64,000 nt of DNA from Spongiactinospora rosea (GCF_003315795.1 NZ_QMEY01000019.1:62001-126000), one strand, 5' to 3'. Shown: positions 40,697 through 49,528, numbered from the stretch's first letter. The notes: generated by a model from the sequence alone, not told the origin. Numbers and translations are program-made.

Positions 40697-41728
40697 GTGA
40701 GCGACAGGGCGGCGGGTACGGCCGAGACGGAGATGGACGCCTGGGTGGTCGCCCGCCCGGGGCCGATCGGCAGCGGGCCGCTGGAACGCGTCCGGCTGCC
40801 CGTCCCCCGCCCTGGACCGGACGAGGTGCTGGTCAAGGTGGAGGCGTGCGCGGTCTGCCGTACCGACCTGCACCTGGCCGAAGGCGACCTCCCGCCGCGC
40901 CGCCAGCGCACCGTGCCCGGCCACGAGGCCGTCGGCCGGGTGGTCTCGGCCCCGCCGGGCACGTTCCCGGCGGGCGCCAGGGTCGGCGTGGCCTGGCTGC
41001 GCTCGACCTGCGGCGCCTGCCGGTACTGCCGGCGCGGCCTGGAGAACCTGTGCCCGCACTCCACCTACACCGGATGGGACGCCGACGGCGGCTACGCCGG
41101 ATACCTCACCGCCCCCGCCGCCTACGTCTACCCGCTCCCCGCCGGCCCGCCCGCCGCGCGGCTCGCGCCGCTGCTGTGCGCCGGGATCATCGGCTACCGC
41201 GCGCTGCTCCGCGCCGACCTGCCCGAGGGCGGCCGGCTGGGGATCTACGGATTCGGCGCGTCAGCGCACCTGACCGCCCAGGTCGCCCTCGCCCAGGGGG
41301 CGACCGTGCACGTACTGACCCGATCCCCCGCCGCCAGGAGACTGGCACTGGACCTCGGCGCGGCCTCGGCGGGCGACGCCCGCGACGCGCCGCCCGAACC
41401 GCTGGACGCCGCCATCCTGTTCGCGCCGGTGGGCGACCTGGTGCCGGTCGCGCTGGCCGCGCTGGACCGGGGCGGCGTACTGGCCGTCGCGGGCATCCAC
41501 CTCAGCGACATCCCCGTCCTGGATTACGACCGCCACCTGTTCCAGGAGCGCACGCTGCGCAGTGTCACCGCCAACACCCGGGCGGACGGCCGGGCCTACC
41601 TCGCGGCGGCCACCGCGCACCCGCCCCGGGTGAGCACGGTGGCCTACCCGGCGGACGCGGCCGACCGCGCGCTCGCCGACCTGGCGGCCGACCGGATCAA
41701 CGGCGTCGCGGTGCTCCACATGTCCTGA
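40697..41728 (+). CDS. Zinc-dependent alcohol dehydrogenase family protein
   Basis: The 343-residue MDR enzyme has catalytic-zinc residues in EACAVCRTDLHLAEG and TVPGHEAVG, the structural zinc loop CGACRYCRRGLENLC and a Rossmann motif LGIYGFGASAHLTAQVA. The segment STYTGWDADGGYAGYLTAPAAYVYPLP is typical of the AdhA-like branch that oxidises primary alcohols. GTG 40697 starts 7 bases after the amidohydrolase stop, so the two form an operon. Its physiological alcohol is not known. Confidence 0.87.
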   Translation: MSDRAAGTAETEMDAWVVARPGPIGSGPLERVRLPVPRPGPDEVLVKVEACAVCRTDLHLAEGDLPPRRQRTVPGHEAVGRVVSAPPGTFPAGARVGVAWLRSTCGACRYCRRGLENLCPHSTYTGWDADGGYAGYLTAPAAYVYPLPAGPPAARLAPLLCAGIIGYRALLRADLPEGGRLGIYGFGASAHLTAQVALAQGATVHVLTRSPAARRLALDLGAASAGDARDAPPEPLDAAILFAPVGDLVPVALAALDRGGVLAVAGIHLSDIPVLDYDRHLFQERTLRSVTANTRADGRAYLAAATAHPPRVSTVAYPADAADRALADLAADRINGVAVLHMS

Positions 41729-41733
41729 GGAGA

Positions 41734-42636
41734 CTACGGCGCCAGCGCCTCCAGCGCCTCTTCGGCGCGGCGCATGGCGTCCGCGGGGTCGACGTCCGGC
41801 GCCCCGAACTCGCCGACGAAGTTGAGGTCGTGGAAGACCTCGGTGACGCCGCTCGCGGCCAGTTCCGCGACGTCCTGGCGGATCTCGTCGTAGGAGCCGG
41901 TGAGCGGCCTGCGGCCGGGCCGTCCCGCCGGGCCCGGCGTGGTCACGCCGCGGCAGACGATCCGCAGGGAGCCGGGGTCGCGCCCGGCCTCACGGGCCGC
42001 CTCCTTTACAACGTAGATCCGTTCTTTGATCCCCGACAGATCCTCCTGGCTGGAGCTGACCCAGCCGTCGGCCAGCCGCCCCGCGCGGCGCAGCGCCACG
42101 TCCGCCATGCCGCCGAGCAGGATCGGCGGCGGCCCCGGGACCGGCTTGGGGTCCTGGTGGGAGGCGGGGACGCGGTAGAACTCGCTCTCATGGTCGATCA
42201 CCTCGTCGTTCCACAGCTTGCGCAGCAGCTCCAGGTACTCCTCAGAGCGCGCCCCGCGCCGCTCGAACGACAGGCCGGAGGCGGCGAACTCCTCCTTCAG
42301 CCACCCCAGCCCGAGCCCCGCCGTGAGCCGCCCGCCGGACACCGTCTGCAGCGTGGCGAGCTGCTTGGCCAGCAGCGCGGGTGAGTAGAGGGGGAGGTTC
42401 AGCACGGCCACCCCGAGCCCGATCCGGCTGGTCACCCCGGCCAGGTAGGCCAATGTGACGGTGGGGTCCTGCACACTGCGGTAGATCGGCCCCATCGGAT
42501 GTCCCACGGGCATGAGCAGCCGCTGGAAGGTCCATATGTCGCTGTAGCCGAGCTCTTCGGCGCGGACGGCGATCCGCGCCATGTTCCCGGGGGTCGCCCA
42601 GGCTCCTGAAACCGGCACTCCGTATCCGATCCTCAT
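41734..42636 (-). CDS. LLM-class F420-dependent oxidoreductase
   Basis: The 300-residue TIM-barrel enzyme resembles F420-dependent luciferase-like reductases: MRIGYGVPVSG, AEELGYSDIWTFQRL, TSRIGLGVAVLNLPLYSPALLAKQLATLQTVSGGRLTAGLGLGW, PILLGGMADVALRRAGRLADGWV. The ATG at 42636 has no ribosome site but is preceded by TAGATT and seven bases, the leaderless pattern. It is divergent from the phosphotransferase gene, whose ATG is only 25 bases away. The substrate is unknown. Confidence 0.87.
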   Translation of the reverse strand: MRIGYGVPVSGAWATPGNMARIAVRAEELGYSDIWTFQRLLMPVGHPMGPIYRSVQDPTVTLAYLAGVTSRIGLGVAVLNLPLYSPALLAKQLATLQTVSGGRLTAGLGLGWLKEEFAASGLSFERRGARSEEYLELLRKLWNDEVIDHESEFYRVPASHQDPKPVPGPPPILLGGMADVALRRAGRLADGWVSSSQEDLSGIKERIYVVKEAAREAGRDPGSLRIVCRGVTTPGPAGRPGRRPLTGSYDEIRQDVAELAASGVTEVFHDLNFVGEFGAPDVDPADAMRRAEEALEALAP

Positions 42637-42642
42637 GGGGTT

Positions 42643-42654
42643 CAATCTAGATTG
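42643..42654. promoter_or_regulatory. Shared palindromic -10 of a divergent leaderless promoter
   Basis: CAATCTAGATTG is a perfect 12-bp palindrome centred between two ATGs at 42636 (minus) and 42661 (plus). On each strand it supplies TAGATT, a good -10, followed by exactly seven bases and then ATG. Neither gene has a Shine-Dalgarno sequence. The simplest reading is one symmetrical -10 used in both directions for leaderless mRNAs. Confidence 0.65.
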
Positions 42655-42660
42655 GCCCGC

Positions 42661-43569
42661 ATGCCTTCCCCCCCGTTGCCCCCGCTCGCGCGCCGGCTCG
42701 CCGCGATCGGCCGGGCGCACGCCGGACCGGACGCCCCGGCCGAACTCATCCCCACCAGGCCGGACGTGATGATCGTGCGGGTGGGCGCGCTCGTGGTCAA
42801 GGCGCATGCCCCCGGCATGGACGCCACGCTGCTCGCCCCCCGGGTGGCGGCCTCGGCCCACCTCCCCGGGATCATGCTGCCGCCCGCCGACACCGGCATC
42901 ACCCAGGTGGACGACCGGCTGGTGTCGGTGTGGCCCGCCGGGGAGCCGGTCGACTCCGGCGATCCGGACGCCGCGCCGTGGGAGGAGGCGGCCCGGCTGC
43001 TGGCCGCGTTGCACGCCGTACCGGTCGCGGCGCTGCCGCCGCTGCCGCCCGCGGGCGGCCCCGGGCGGATGGCCAGGACCGTGGCCGCCCTGAACGGCGG
43101 CGGCCCCGAGGAGGACATCGTGCGCGCGGCGGCGGCCTCGCTGCCCGCGGGCGCCGCGCGCACCGGGCTGGCGCACGGCGACTGGCACCTCGGGCAGCTG
43201 GTGCGCCACCCGCCGGGCGCGGGCGAGTGGACGCTGATCGACGTGGACGACCTCGGCGTCGGCGACCAGGCATGGGACCTCGCCCGACCGGCCGCGTGGT
43301 TCGCCTGCGGGCTGCTCGACCCCGCCGTCTGGGACCGGTTCCTGACCGCCTACCTGGACGCCGGGGGCCCGGCGCTGGCCGGGGCGGCCGACCCGTGGGA
43401 ACGCCTGGACGGACCGGCCAGGGCCTTGACCGTGCAGCTCGCCGCGGGGGCGCTGACCACCGCCAGGCGCGAGGGACGGCAGGTGGACGAAGTGGAACGA
43501 ATGCTGGTGGACGCCTGCGTGCGGATCGCCGGAACGGATGTTCGCCCGCGCGCGCCGCACACGCAGTAG
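42661..43569 (+). CDS. Aminoglycoside phosphotransferase-fold kinase
   Basis: The 302-residue protein has the APH catalytic loop LAHGDWHLGQLV and the metal-binding LIDVDDLGVGDQAWDLARPAAW, with a short N-lobe (VMIVRVGALVVKAHAP). The HGD-to-Gln spacing is that of APH/maltokinase-like small-molecule kinases rather than classical drug kinases. ATG 42661 has no ribosome site; seven bases separate it from TAGATT. The small zinc-ribbon gene follows after 43 bases. The substrate is unknown. Confidence 0.83.
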   Translation: MPSPPLPPLARRLAAIGRAHAGPDAPAELIPTRPDVMIVRVGALVVKAHAPGMDATLLAPRVAASAHLPGIMLPPADTGITQVDDRLVSVWPAGEPVDSGDPDAAPWEEAARLLAALHAVPVAALPPLPPAGGPGRMARTVAALNGGGPEEDIVRAAAASLPAGAARTGLAHGDWHLGQLVRHPPGAGEWTLIDVDDLGVGDQAWDLARPAAWFACGLLDPAVWDRFLTAYLDAGGPALAGAADPWERLDGPARALTVQLAAGALTTARREGRQVDEVERMLVDACVRIAGTDVRPRAPHTQ

Positions 43570-43612
43570 GTTGTGCTCAGAAAACCCTGAACCAAGGGCA
43601 AGGAGACCATTG

Positions 43613-43876
43613 ATGCAGTGCCCTAAGTGCCGCGGCAATATGCGCACTTACGAACGCAATGGCGTGCACATCGAGCAGTGCGAGAACTGCCGCGGAATCT
43701 TCCTGGACTACGGCGAGCTGGAGACGCTGACCCGGCTTGAGTCGCAGTACTCCCAGCACGCCCCGCCCCCGCCGCCGCCGCCCGCGCATGGCGCGCCCGC
43801 CTGGGGCGCCCCGCACGGCGGATACCACCACGGGCACCGCCAGCGCAGCTGGGTCGGAATGCTCTTCTCCAGTTGA
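43613..43876 (+). CDS. Small zinc-ribbon protein (zf-TFIIB family)
   Basis: The 87-residue protein has a CxxC...CxxC ribbon (MQCPKCRGNMRTYERNG, EQCENCRGIFLDYGELETL), the zf-TFIIB motif, followed by a Pro/His-rich tail (PPPPPPPAHG, HHGHRQRSW) that could bind further metal. AAGGAG lies 9 bases before the ATG. Members are small cytoplasmic proteins of unknown role, widespread in actinomycetes. A strong terminator follows. Confidence 0.87.
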   Translation: MQCPKCRGNMRTYERNGVHIEQCENCRGIFLDYGELETLTRLESQYSQHAPPPPPPPAHGAPAWGAPHGGYHHGHRQRSWVGMLFSS

Positions 43877-43887
43877 CGGACGCGAGC

Positions 43888-43913
43888 GGTCCCCGGCCCG
43901 GTGGCCGGGGACC
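43888..43913. terminator. Strong hairpin between convergent zinc-ribbon and ABC-F genes
   Basis: GGTCCCCGGCC pairs with GGCCGGGGACC over 11 bp around a 4-base loop. It lies 12 bases after the zinc-ribbon stop and 30 bases from the ABC-F 3' end, so it can serve both. Confidence 0.75.
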
Positions 43914-43942
43914 GGTTCAGCGGCCGGGCCGGGGGCGCGGGC

Positions 43943-45559
43943 TCACTGATCCCACGGTTCCTCGGTCAGCTCGCCGTCCGCGCCGACGCGCAGGGTCCTG
44001 GTGATCCCGATCTCGCCGAGGAAGGCCAGGTCGTGGCCGGCCACCACGAGGGCCCCCCGGTAGGCCGCCAGCGCCTCCACCAGGCGGCGGACGCTCGCCA
44101 GGTCCAGGTTGTTGGTCGGCTCGTCCAGCAGCAGCAGTTGCGGCGGCGGCTCGGCGCACAATAGCGCCGCGAGCACCGCCCGGAACCGCTCGCCGCCCGA
44201 CAGGGTGCCCGCGAGCTGGTCGGCCCGGTCCCCCCGGAAGAGGAACCTCGCCAGTCGCGACCTGATCGTGTTGTCGCTCGCGGCGGGCGCGAACCTCCGC
44301 ACGTTCCCCAGCACGCTCAGCGAGTCGTCCAGCAGGTCCAGCCGCTGCGGCAGATAGCGCACCCCGGCCACGCCGGCGCTCACCGACTCGACCGGCACGC
44401 CCCGGCCCGCCGCGCCGGGGGCGATCTCCCCCGCGACGGTCCGCAGCAGCGTGGTCTTGCCCGCGCCGTTCGGGCCGAGCAGCGCGATCCGCTCGGGGCC
44501 GCGCACCACCACCTCCCGCTCGTCGGCGATGCCCAGGGTCAGCACGGTACGACCGGCGGGGACCTCGGTGCCCGGCAGGTCGATCCGGATCTCCGCGCTG
44601 TCCCTGACCGACTCCTCTGCCTCGGTGAGCCTGCGGCGGGCGTCGTCCAGCCGTTCGATGTGCATGTTGCGGTGCTTGCCCGCGGCGACCTGGGCCTGCC
44701 GCTTGCGCTCGCCCATCACGATCTTCGGCTCGCGCTTGTTCTCGCTCATCTTCTTGCCGTAGCGGGCCCTGCGGTCCAGTTTGGTCCTGGCCTCGATCAG
44801 CTCGCGCTGCTGGCGGCGCACGTCGGCCTCGGCCACCCGGACCATCCGCTCGGCGGCCTCCCGCTCGGCCGCCAGGACCTCCTCGTACGCCGACAGGTTG
44901 CCACCGTAGATCCGGATCTCGCCGTCGGCGAGGTCGGCCACCCGGTCGACCAGGTCCAGCAGCTCGCGGTCGTGGCTGACGATCACCATGACCCCCGGCC
45001 AGGACTCCACCGCCGCGTAGAGCCGCCGCCTGGCGTCGAGGTCCAGGTTGTTGGTCGGCTCGTCCAGCAGCAGTACGTCGGGGCGGCGCAGGAACTGCGC
45101 GGCCAGGCCGACCATGACGGTCTCGCCGCCGGACAGGGCGCCGACCGTGCGGTCCAGCTCGATCTCGGTGAGGCCGAGCCGGTCGAGTTCGGCGCGGGCG
45201 CGTTCTTCGACGTCCCAGTCGTCGCCGACGGCGGCGAAGTTCTCCTCGTCCACCTCGCCCCGCTCGATGGCGTGCAGCGCGCGCCGGGCGGCGCTGATCC
45301 CGAGCAGGTCCGAGACGGTGGCCGCGGTGCCGAGCGGCAGGTCCTGCGGGAGGTAGCCGACCTCGCCCGCCACGGTGACCGTGCCGGAGCGCGGGCGCAG
45401 CTCCCCGGCGATGATCTTCAGCAGGGTGGACTTGCCCGCGCCGTTGACGCCGATCAGGCCGGTCGCGCCGCCGCCGAGGGCGAGGTCGAGGCCGTCCAGC
45501 ACGGGCGTGCCGTCCGGCCAGGCGAAGGAGATGTCATCACAGACGATGGCAAAGGACAT
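43943..45559 (-). CDS. ABC-F family ribosome-associated ATPase
   Basis: The 538-residue protein has two ATPase domains without membrane segments. The first carries GLIGVNGAGKSTLL, LSGGETVMVGLA and VLLLDEPTNNLD; the second carries ALLGPNGAGKTTLL, LSGGERFRAVLA and LLLLDEPTNNLD. The charged linker (ELIEARTKLDRRARYGKKMSENKREPKIVMGERKRQA) is the interdomain arm that reaches into the ribosomal E site. It belongs to the group with antibiotic-resistance ABC-F proteins such as the macrolide/lincosamide protectors of streptomycetes. A leader of about 200 bases with hairpins precedes it, which would suit antibiotic-dependent attenuation. Confidence 0.88.
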   Translation of the reverse strand: MSFAIVCDDISFAWPDGTPVLDGLDLALGGGATGLIGVNGAGKSTLLKIIAGELRPRSGTVTVAGEVGYLPQDLPLGTAATVSDLLGISAARRALHAIERGEVDEENFAAVGDDWDVEERARAELDRLGLTEIELDRTVGALSGGETVMVGLAAQFLRRPDVLLLDEPTNNLDLDARRRLYAAVESWPGVMVIVSHDRELLDLVDRVADLADGEIRIYGGNLSAYEEVLAAEREAAERMVRVAEADVRRQQRELIEARTKLDRRARYGKKMSENKREPKIVMGERKRQAQVAAGKHRNMHIERLDDARRRLTEAEESVRDSAEIRIDLPGTEVPAGRTVLTLGIADEREVVVRGPERIALLGPNGAGKTTLLRTVAGEIAPGAAGRGVPVESVSAGVAGVRYLPQRLDLLDDSLSVLGNVRRFAPAASDNTIRSRLARFLFRGDRADQLAGTLSGGERFRAVLAALLCAEPPPQLLLLDEPTNNLDLASVRRLVEALAAYRGALVVAGHDLAFLGEIGITRTLRVGADGELTEEPWDQ

Positions 45560-45611
45560 AAGGCGGCTCCCCACGGTGGTTTCTCCGGCATTCGGTACCT
45601 GCTGGACACCG

Positions 45612-45722
45612 CGGGCGGTACGCCCGGCGTAGAAGATCGCCGTCCATTGTCGAGGGCGGTCATCTGAGGTCAGACGCGCACGGGCCACAGAACGGGCCAC
45701 CGGCGCGGTGTCCGGACCTCAG
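45612..45722 (-). promoter_or_regulatory. Structured leader of the ABC-F gene, possible attenuator
   Basis: Two inverted repeats lie in the 208-base leader: CTGAGGTC (45664-45671) with GACCTCAG (45715-45722), enclosing a GC-rich loop with GGGCCAC twice, and CGGGCG-gta-CGCCCG (45612-45626). Leaders of resistance ABC-F genes are often controlled by ribosome-dependent attenuation. No convincing leader peptide is visible. Confidence 0.35.
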
Positions 45723-45767
45723 ATCCTCAACGGGCTCCCCTTGGGACGGCAATAGAGCGACGGCAGC

Positions 45768-47354
45768 CTACCCGATGTCGCGAAGCACGGCAAGCGCCCG
45801 GGGTCGTTTGGTGAACGCCACCGGCCCGCCAACGGTGAACGTCTCGCCGTCGCAGGCCAGGCGCACCTTCCCCGAGGGGGTCGTGACGTGCAGGGTGTCG
45901 GCCTTCCACTGGTGGTAGTGGCGGGACAGGCCGAGCCGCCCGCCGATCACGCTGGTGAACGCGCGCAGCCGGGGCAGCCGCCCGGTGGCGGCCAGCAGCC
46001 GGATGTCCAGCACGCCGTCCTCCAGCCTGGCCCGCCGGGTGGGCGCGGCGCCGCGCACGTCGTAGCGGCAGTTGCCGACGAACAGCAGCCACGCCCGGTA
46101 CGGCGTGCCGTCCACCTCCACCTCGATCGGCCGGGCCCCGCCCGCCAGCAGTTCGCCCAGCGCCCACAGCAGCGCGGGCCACTTGCCGATCCGGTGCTCG
46201 CGGGCCTCCCTGCGGTCCACCAGCGCCGGGTAGAGGCCGAGACCGGCGTTGTTGAGGAAAACCCGGCCCGCCGCCTCGCCCACGTCCACCGTGGCGGCCT
46301 GCCCGGACCGGTAGGCGGCCACCGCCTCCTGCGGGCTCTCGATGCCGAGCGTGCGCGCGAAGTGGTCGAAGGTGCCCGCGGGCACCACCAGCAGCGGCCG
46401 GCCGTGTTCCAGGGCCGCGGCGGCGGCCCGGCTCGCCGTGCCGTCGCCGCCCGCGACGGCCAGCACGCTCGCCCGCCCGGCGGCCTCCCGCATGACCGCG
46501 GCGATGTCGGCGTCCGGCCCGGGGGTCACGATGTCGGCGGCGGGCAGCCCGGCGCGCAGTTCGTCCGCGACCTGCGCGGTCTCGGCCGACGGGTTGATCA
46601 CCGCCACCACCCCGGCCCCGCGCGGGTCGAGGTCGAGCAGCGGCGCGGTCGCCGCCGCGCGCGCCCGCCCGGCCTCGGCGGCGTCGGGCCACAGCCGCCG
46701 GGTGAGCAGCCCGGTGGCGACCCCGATGCCCGCCCCGGCGAGCACGTCGCCGGGATAGTGGACCCCGGTGTACACGCGGGAGAAGCACACCGCCGCCGCC
46801 ACCAGGGCGACCGGCACCGCGACCCGCGCGGGGGCCTCCATCGCCACGGCGGTGGCGAACGCGGCGGCCGAGGCCGAGTGGCCGGACGGGAACGACGTGG
46901 AGGTCGGCATGGCCAGCAGCCGGGCCAGCGGGAGGTTGACCCCGGACGGCCGGCTGCGGCCGAACGCCTGCTTGGTGGCGAGGTTGACCAGCGGGCTGGC
47001 CAGGCTGACCGCGAGCAGGCCGCGGGTCGCCGCCCGGCGCAGCCGCCGCCGTCCGCTCACCGCGAGCCCCGCCGCGAACCCGGCCCACAGCAGCGAGTTG
47101 TCCGCCGCCCGCGACAACGCGGGCAGCACCCGATCCCCGCCCGGCCAGTCCGCCCTGGCCACGGCGGCGAACAGCCGCCGGTCCAGCGCGCCGAGCCGGG
47201 ACCTCGCCCGCGAGGCCCACTCCCGCCGGGAGACCGGCGCCGCCGGGCGGGCCGCCGCTGAGGACATCGCTGAGGACATCGCTGAGGACATCGCTGAGGA
47301 CATCCTTGAGGACATCCTTGAGGACATCGCCTCGATCATCCGATTCGTCCGCAT
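45768..47354 (-). CDS. Fusion of PAP2 phosphatase and diacylglycerol kinase-like domains
   Basis: The 528-residue protein combines an N-terminal membrane PAP2 phosphatase (KQAFGRSRP, FPSGHSASAAAFATA, SRVYTGVHYPGDVLAG; helices between residues 60 and 230) with a C-terminal lipid/diacylglycerol kinase domain (VVAVINPSAETAQVADELRA, VAGGDGTASRAAAA, VPAGTFDHFARTLGI, GNCRYDVRGAAPT). Such bifunctional proteins are known in actinomycetes and would interconvert phosphatidate and diacylglycerol or act on polyprenyl phosphates. AAGGAG precedes ATG 47354. Residues 10-33 are encoded by a 12-bp tandem repeat, giving M-S-S-A/R units. Confidence 0.88.
   Translation of the reverse strand: MRTNRMIEAMSSRMSSRMSSAMSSAMSSAMSSAAARPAAPVSRREWASRARSRLGALDRRLFAAVARADWPGGDRVLPALSRAADNSLLWAGFAAGLAVSGRRRLRRAATRGLLAVSLASPLVNLATKQAFGRSRPSGVNLPLARLLAMPTSTSFPSGHSASAAAFATAVAMEAPARVAVPVALVAAAVCFSRVYTGVHYPGDVLAGAGIGVATGLLTRRLWPDAAEAGRARAAATAPLLDLDPRGAGVVAVINPSAETAQVADELRAGLPAADIVTPGPDADIAAVMREAAGRASVLAVAGGDGTASRAAAAALEHGRPLLVVPAGTFDHFARTLGIESPQEAVAAYRSGQAATVDVGEAAGRVFLNNAGLGLYPALVDRREAREHRIGKWPALLWALGELLAGGARPIEVEVDGTPYRAWLLFVGNCRYDVRGAAPTRRARLEDGVLDIRLLAATGRLPRLRAFTSVIGGRLGLSRHYHQWKADTLHVTTPSGKVRLACDGETFTVGGPVAFTKRPRALAVLRDIG
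47260..47331 (+). repeat. 12-bp tandem repeat, six units, inside the PAP2-kinase gene
   Basis: GAGGACATC plus GCT, CTT or GCC is repeated six times with no gaps (units at 47260, 47272, 47284, 47296, 47308, 47320). On the coding (minus) strand each unit reads ATG TCC TCA followed by GCG or AGG, so every unit carries an in-frame Met codon. Changes in copy number would keep the frame and alter the N-terminal length by four residues. Confidence 0.9.
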
Positions 47355-47389
47355 GGCCGACTCCTTCCCGTCCGGCGGGCCGGTAAAGG

Positions 47390-49417
47390 TCAGCGGACCG
47401 CCAGCCGGGAGCGGTAGATCGCGCGCGCCCTGTCGTAGAGCGCCACATGGTCGGCGAAGTGCCCCGGCTCGGGCAGCCGGCCCTCCTGCCCGACCATCTC
47501 CTCCAGCCGGTCCAGCCAGTCCAGGCACCAGCGCACGTCCTCCTCGCGCGCGACGTGCGCCCCGGCGAGATCGACGTAGACCGGGCTGGTGCAGGCGTAG
47601 ACGTCGGCCCGCATCGCGCGCGGGTGCGGGCCGCCCTGGGCGATCGCCAGTACGTAGGTGGGCTCGGTCACGTCGAGCACGACGGCAAGGCCGTCGGGCG
47701 GCCCTTCGGCGGCGGTGCCGCTCGCCGTGCGGACGGCCAGGCGCTCGACCTCCGGGCCGATGGCCCGCACGGTGACCCTGACCCGCCCGCCGCGCTCGTC
47801 CAGGTCGAGCGTGTCGCCGGGGCCCAGGCCCTCGACGTCGAGTTCCAGCCATGGGCCGGTGGTGGCGAAGGTACGGCCGGCGCGGATCGCCGCGGCGAAG
47901 GACCCGGCGCTCAGCGGCCCGTCCACCTTGGCGTAGACGCGTCCCCAGCCCGGCGGCGCGGACTGGCTGCCGCGCCGGGTGAAGGAGATCATCGTGTCGG
48001 TGCCCGCGGTGACGGCCAGCCGGTTGCCCGCGCCGATCAGCCTGCGGTAGACGGCCGCGGTGCCGGTCACCGAGGAGTGGTTGACCACGTCGAGCGCGTC
48101 GACCAGGCCGAGCGCGGCGTCGGCGACGATCTCCCTGGCCGCGCAGCAGCGCCCGGAGTCCAGCGGCCGTTCGGGGCCGTCGTGCTCGTCCGCCACCTGG
48201 TGGAAGGGGTGGCTGTAGCCGAGGACCGCGCCGAGGCCGCGCAGTTCGGCGCACCCGGCCTCGTTCGGCGGCCAGTCCGGAGCGCCCGCGAAGCCGGTGT
48301 GGAACCTCTCCGGCGGCGCGCTCACCCCGAAGGCGAACAGGTGGCCGAGCAGGTCGTTGCGGTATTCGACGCCCATCCTGGCGACGTGGGTGGCGTCCGA
48401 CCACGGCAGGTCGCGCCCGGCCCAGTGCGCCAGCGCCTCGGCGTCGTAGACGCGGGGGGTGGCGATGTTGCCCGCCACCAGGTTGAGCACGTGCAGGTCC
48501 TCGCCGTGCTGGACGGCGGCGGCGTCGGCCGGGGTGCCGACCACGTCACCGGCCCAGTTGAGGTGGACGTGCATGTCGCCGCCGTACCAGCCGCGGGCCG
48601 CCGCGTCGTACAGCCGCGCCGGGGACATCTCCACCACCGTCTCCCGGCCCGGCGGGGGGATCACCACGGTCTCGGCCGTGCCGTACTCCATGCCGCGGGT
48701 CACTCGCAGGGTGAGCGGTTCGGCGGGCACGTCGAGCACGATGTCGTCGCCGTGGAAGTAGGGCATGCGGTGGTAGTCGCGGCGGTGCGGCGCCCCTTCG
48801 GGGTACCAGCCCTGGTCGTTGCCGCCGAGCACGCTCCACCGGCAGGGGAACCCGGCTCGCAGGCGCAGCCTGGCCGCCTCCGCCCGCCGGGTCAGCACGG
48901 CAAGGCCGACCTGGCCGCCGTCCACCTCCACGGTGGACTTGGAGGTGATCCGCACCATCCGCGCCCCGCCGGGCCGGACCTCGTGCGGCACGCCGTCCAC
49001 GGTCACCGTGACGGGCCGGTCCCGCGAGGAGTCCAGCAGCAGGCTGGTCGCGAACGGCCGGCCGGGCAGCACGGCCTGCGGCATCGCCTCCACGAACACC
49101 CGTCCCGGGGAGATCCGCAGCGCGGCCATGTTGTCGAGGATCTCGCCGCGCAGCGCGTTGCGGATGACCTCGTCCATGTCGAGTTCGGCGATCCGGTCGT
49201 CCAGCTCGCTCTCCGGCGTGCCGGGGTGGGCGGCCAGGACCAGCTTGCTCGCGACGCCGTAGAAGTCGTGCCTGCGGGTCAGGTACGGATTTGTCAGCAT
49301 TTGCTGGACGAACATGATCGGCGCCTCGCCCCAGGTGGGCCCGTGCTCGTCGAGCAGCGCCCGGTATTCGCCGAGCGACCGTGCCACGCGCTCGGGCAGC
49401 GGCGGATCGTGGTCCAC
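47390..49417 (-). CDS. CehA/McbA-family metallohydrolase
   Basis: The 675-residue protein has a beta-rich N-terminal half and a PHP-like metal domain starting at GWYGGDMHVHLNWAGDVVG. Later His/Asp motifs are LGAVLGYSHPFHQVADEHDG and VTAGTDTMISFTRRG. It matches the family containing carbaryl hydrolases CehA and McbA, but members mostly have unknown natural substrates (phosphoesters or carbamates). GTG 49417 is chosen for the GGGAGG upstream. No signal peptide. It is 35 bases upstream of the PAP2-kinase gene, so the two may be co-transcribed. Confidence 0.82.
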   Translation of the reverse strand: MDHDPPLPERVARSLGEYRALLDEHGPTWGEAPIMFVQQMLTNPYLTRRHDFYGVASKLVLAAHPGTPESELDDRIAELDMDEVIRNALRGEILDNMAALRISPGRVFVEAMPQAVLPGRPFATSLLLDSSRDRPVTVTVDGVPHEVRPGGARMVRITSKSTVEVDGGQVGLAVLTRRAEAARLRLRAGFPCRWSVLGGNDQGWYPEGAPHRRDYHRMPYFHGDDIVLDVPAEPLTLRVTRGMEYGTAETVVIPPPGRETVVEMSPARLYDAAARGWYGGDMHVHLNWAGDVVGTPADAAAVQHGEDLHVLNLVAGNIATPRVYDAEALAHWAGRDLPWSDATHVARMGVEYRNDLLGHLFAFGVSAPPERFHTGFAGAPDWPPNEAGCAELRGLGAVLGYSHPFHQVADEHDGPERPLDSGRCCAAREIVADAALGLVDALDVVNHSSVTGTAAVYRRLIGAGNRLAVTAGTDTMISFTRRGSQSAPPGWGRVYAKVDGPLSAGSFAAAIRAGRTFATTGPWLELDVEGLGPGDTLDLDERGGRVRVTVRAIGPEVERLAVRTASGTAAEGPPDGLAVVLDVTEPTYVLAIAQGGPHPRAMRADVYACTSPVYVDLAGAHVAREEDVRWCLDWLDRLEEMVGQEGRLPEPGHFADHVALYDRARAIYRSRLAVR

Positions 49418-49528
49418 GACAGCCTCCCGTGATCGGTTCGCTGGCAATCGTCACACAATGACAGCGGACCGTGACGGAAGCGGGATGCGGAAACCCACCT
49501 CGTGAATACGATGCTTGCCACCGTGGGA

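Noticed and set aside
45454..45663. Leader peptide gene before the ABC-F gene (ATG 45663 or 45647)
   Set aside because: Both frames run well past the ABC-F start in a different frame and lack convincing ribosome sites.
47260..47331. CRISPR-like array
   Set aside because: The 12-bp units are contiguous without spacers and lie inside a coding region.
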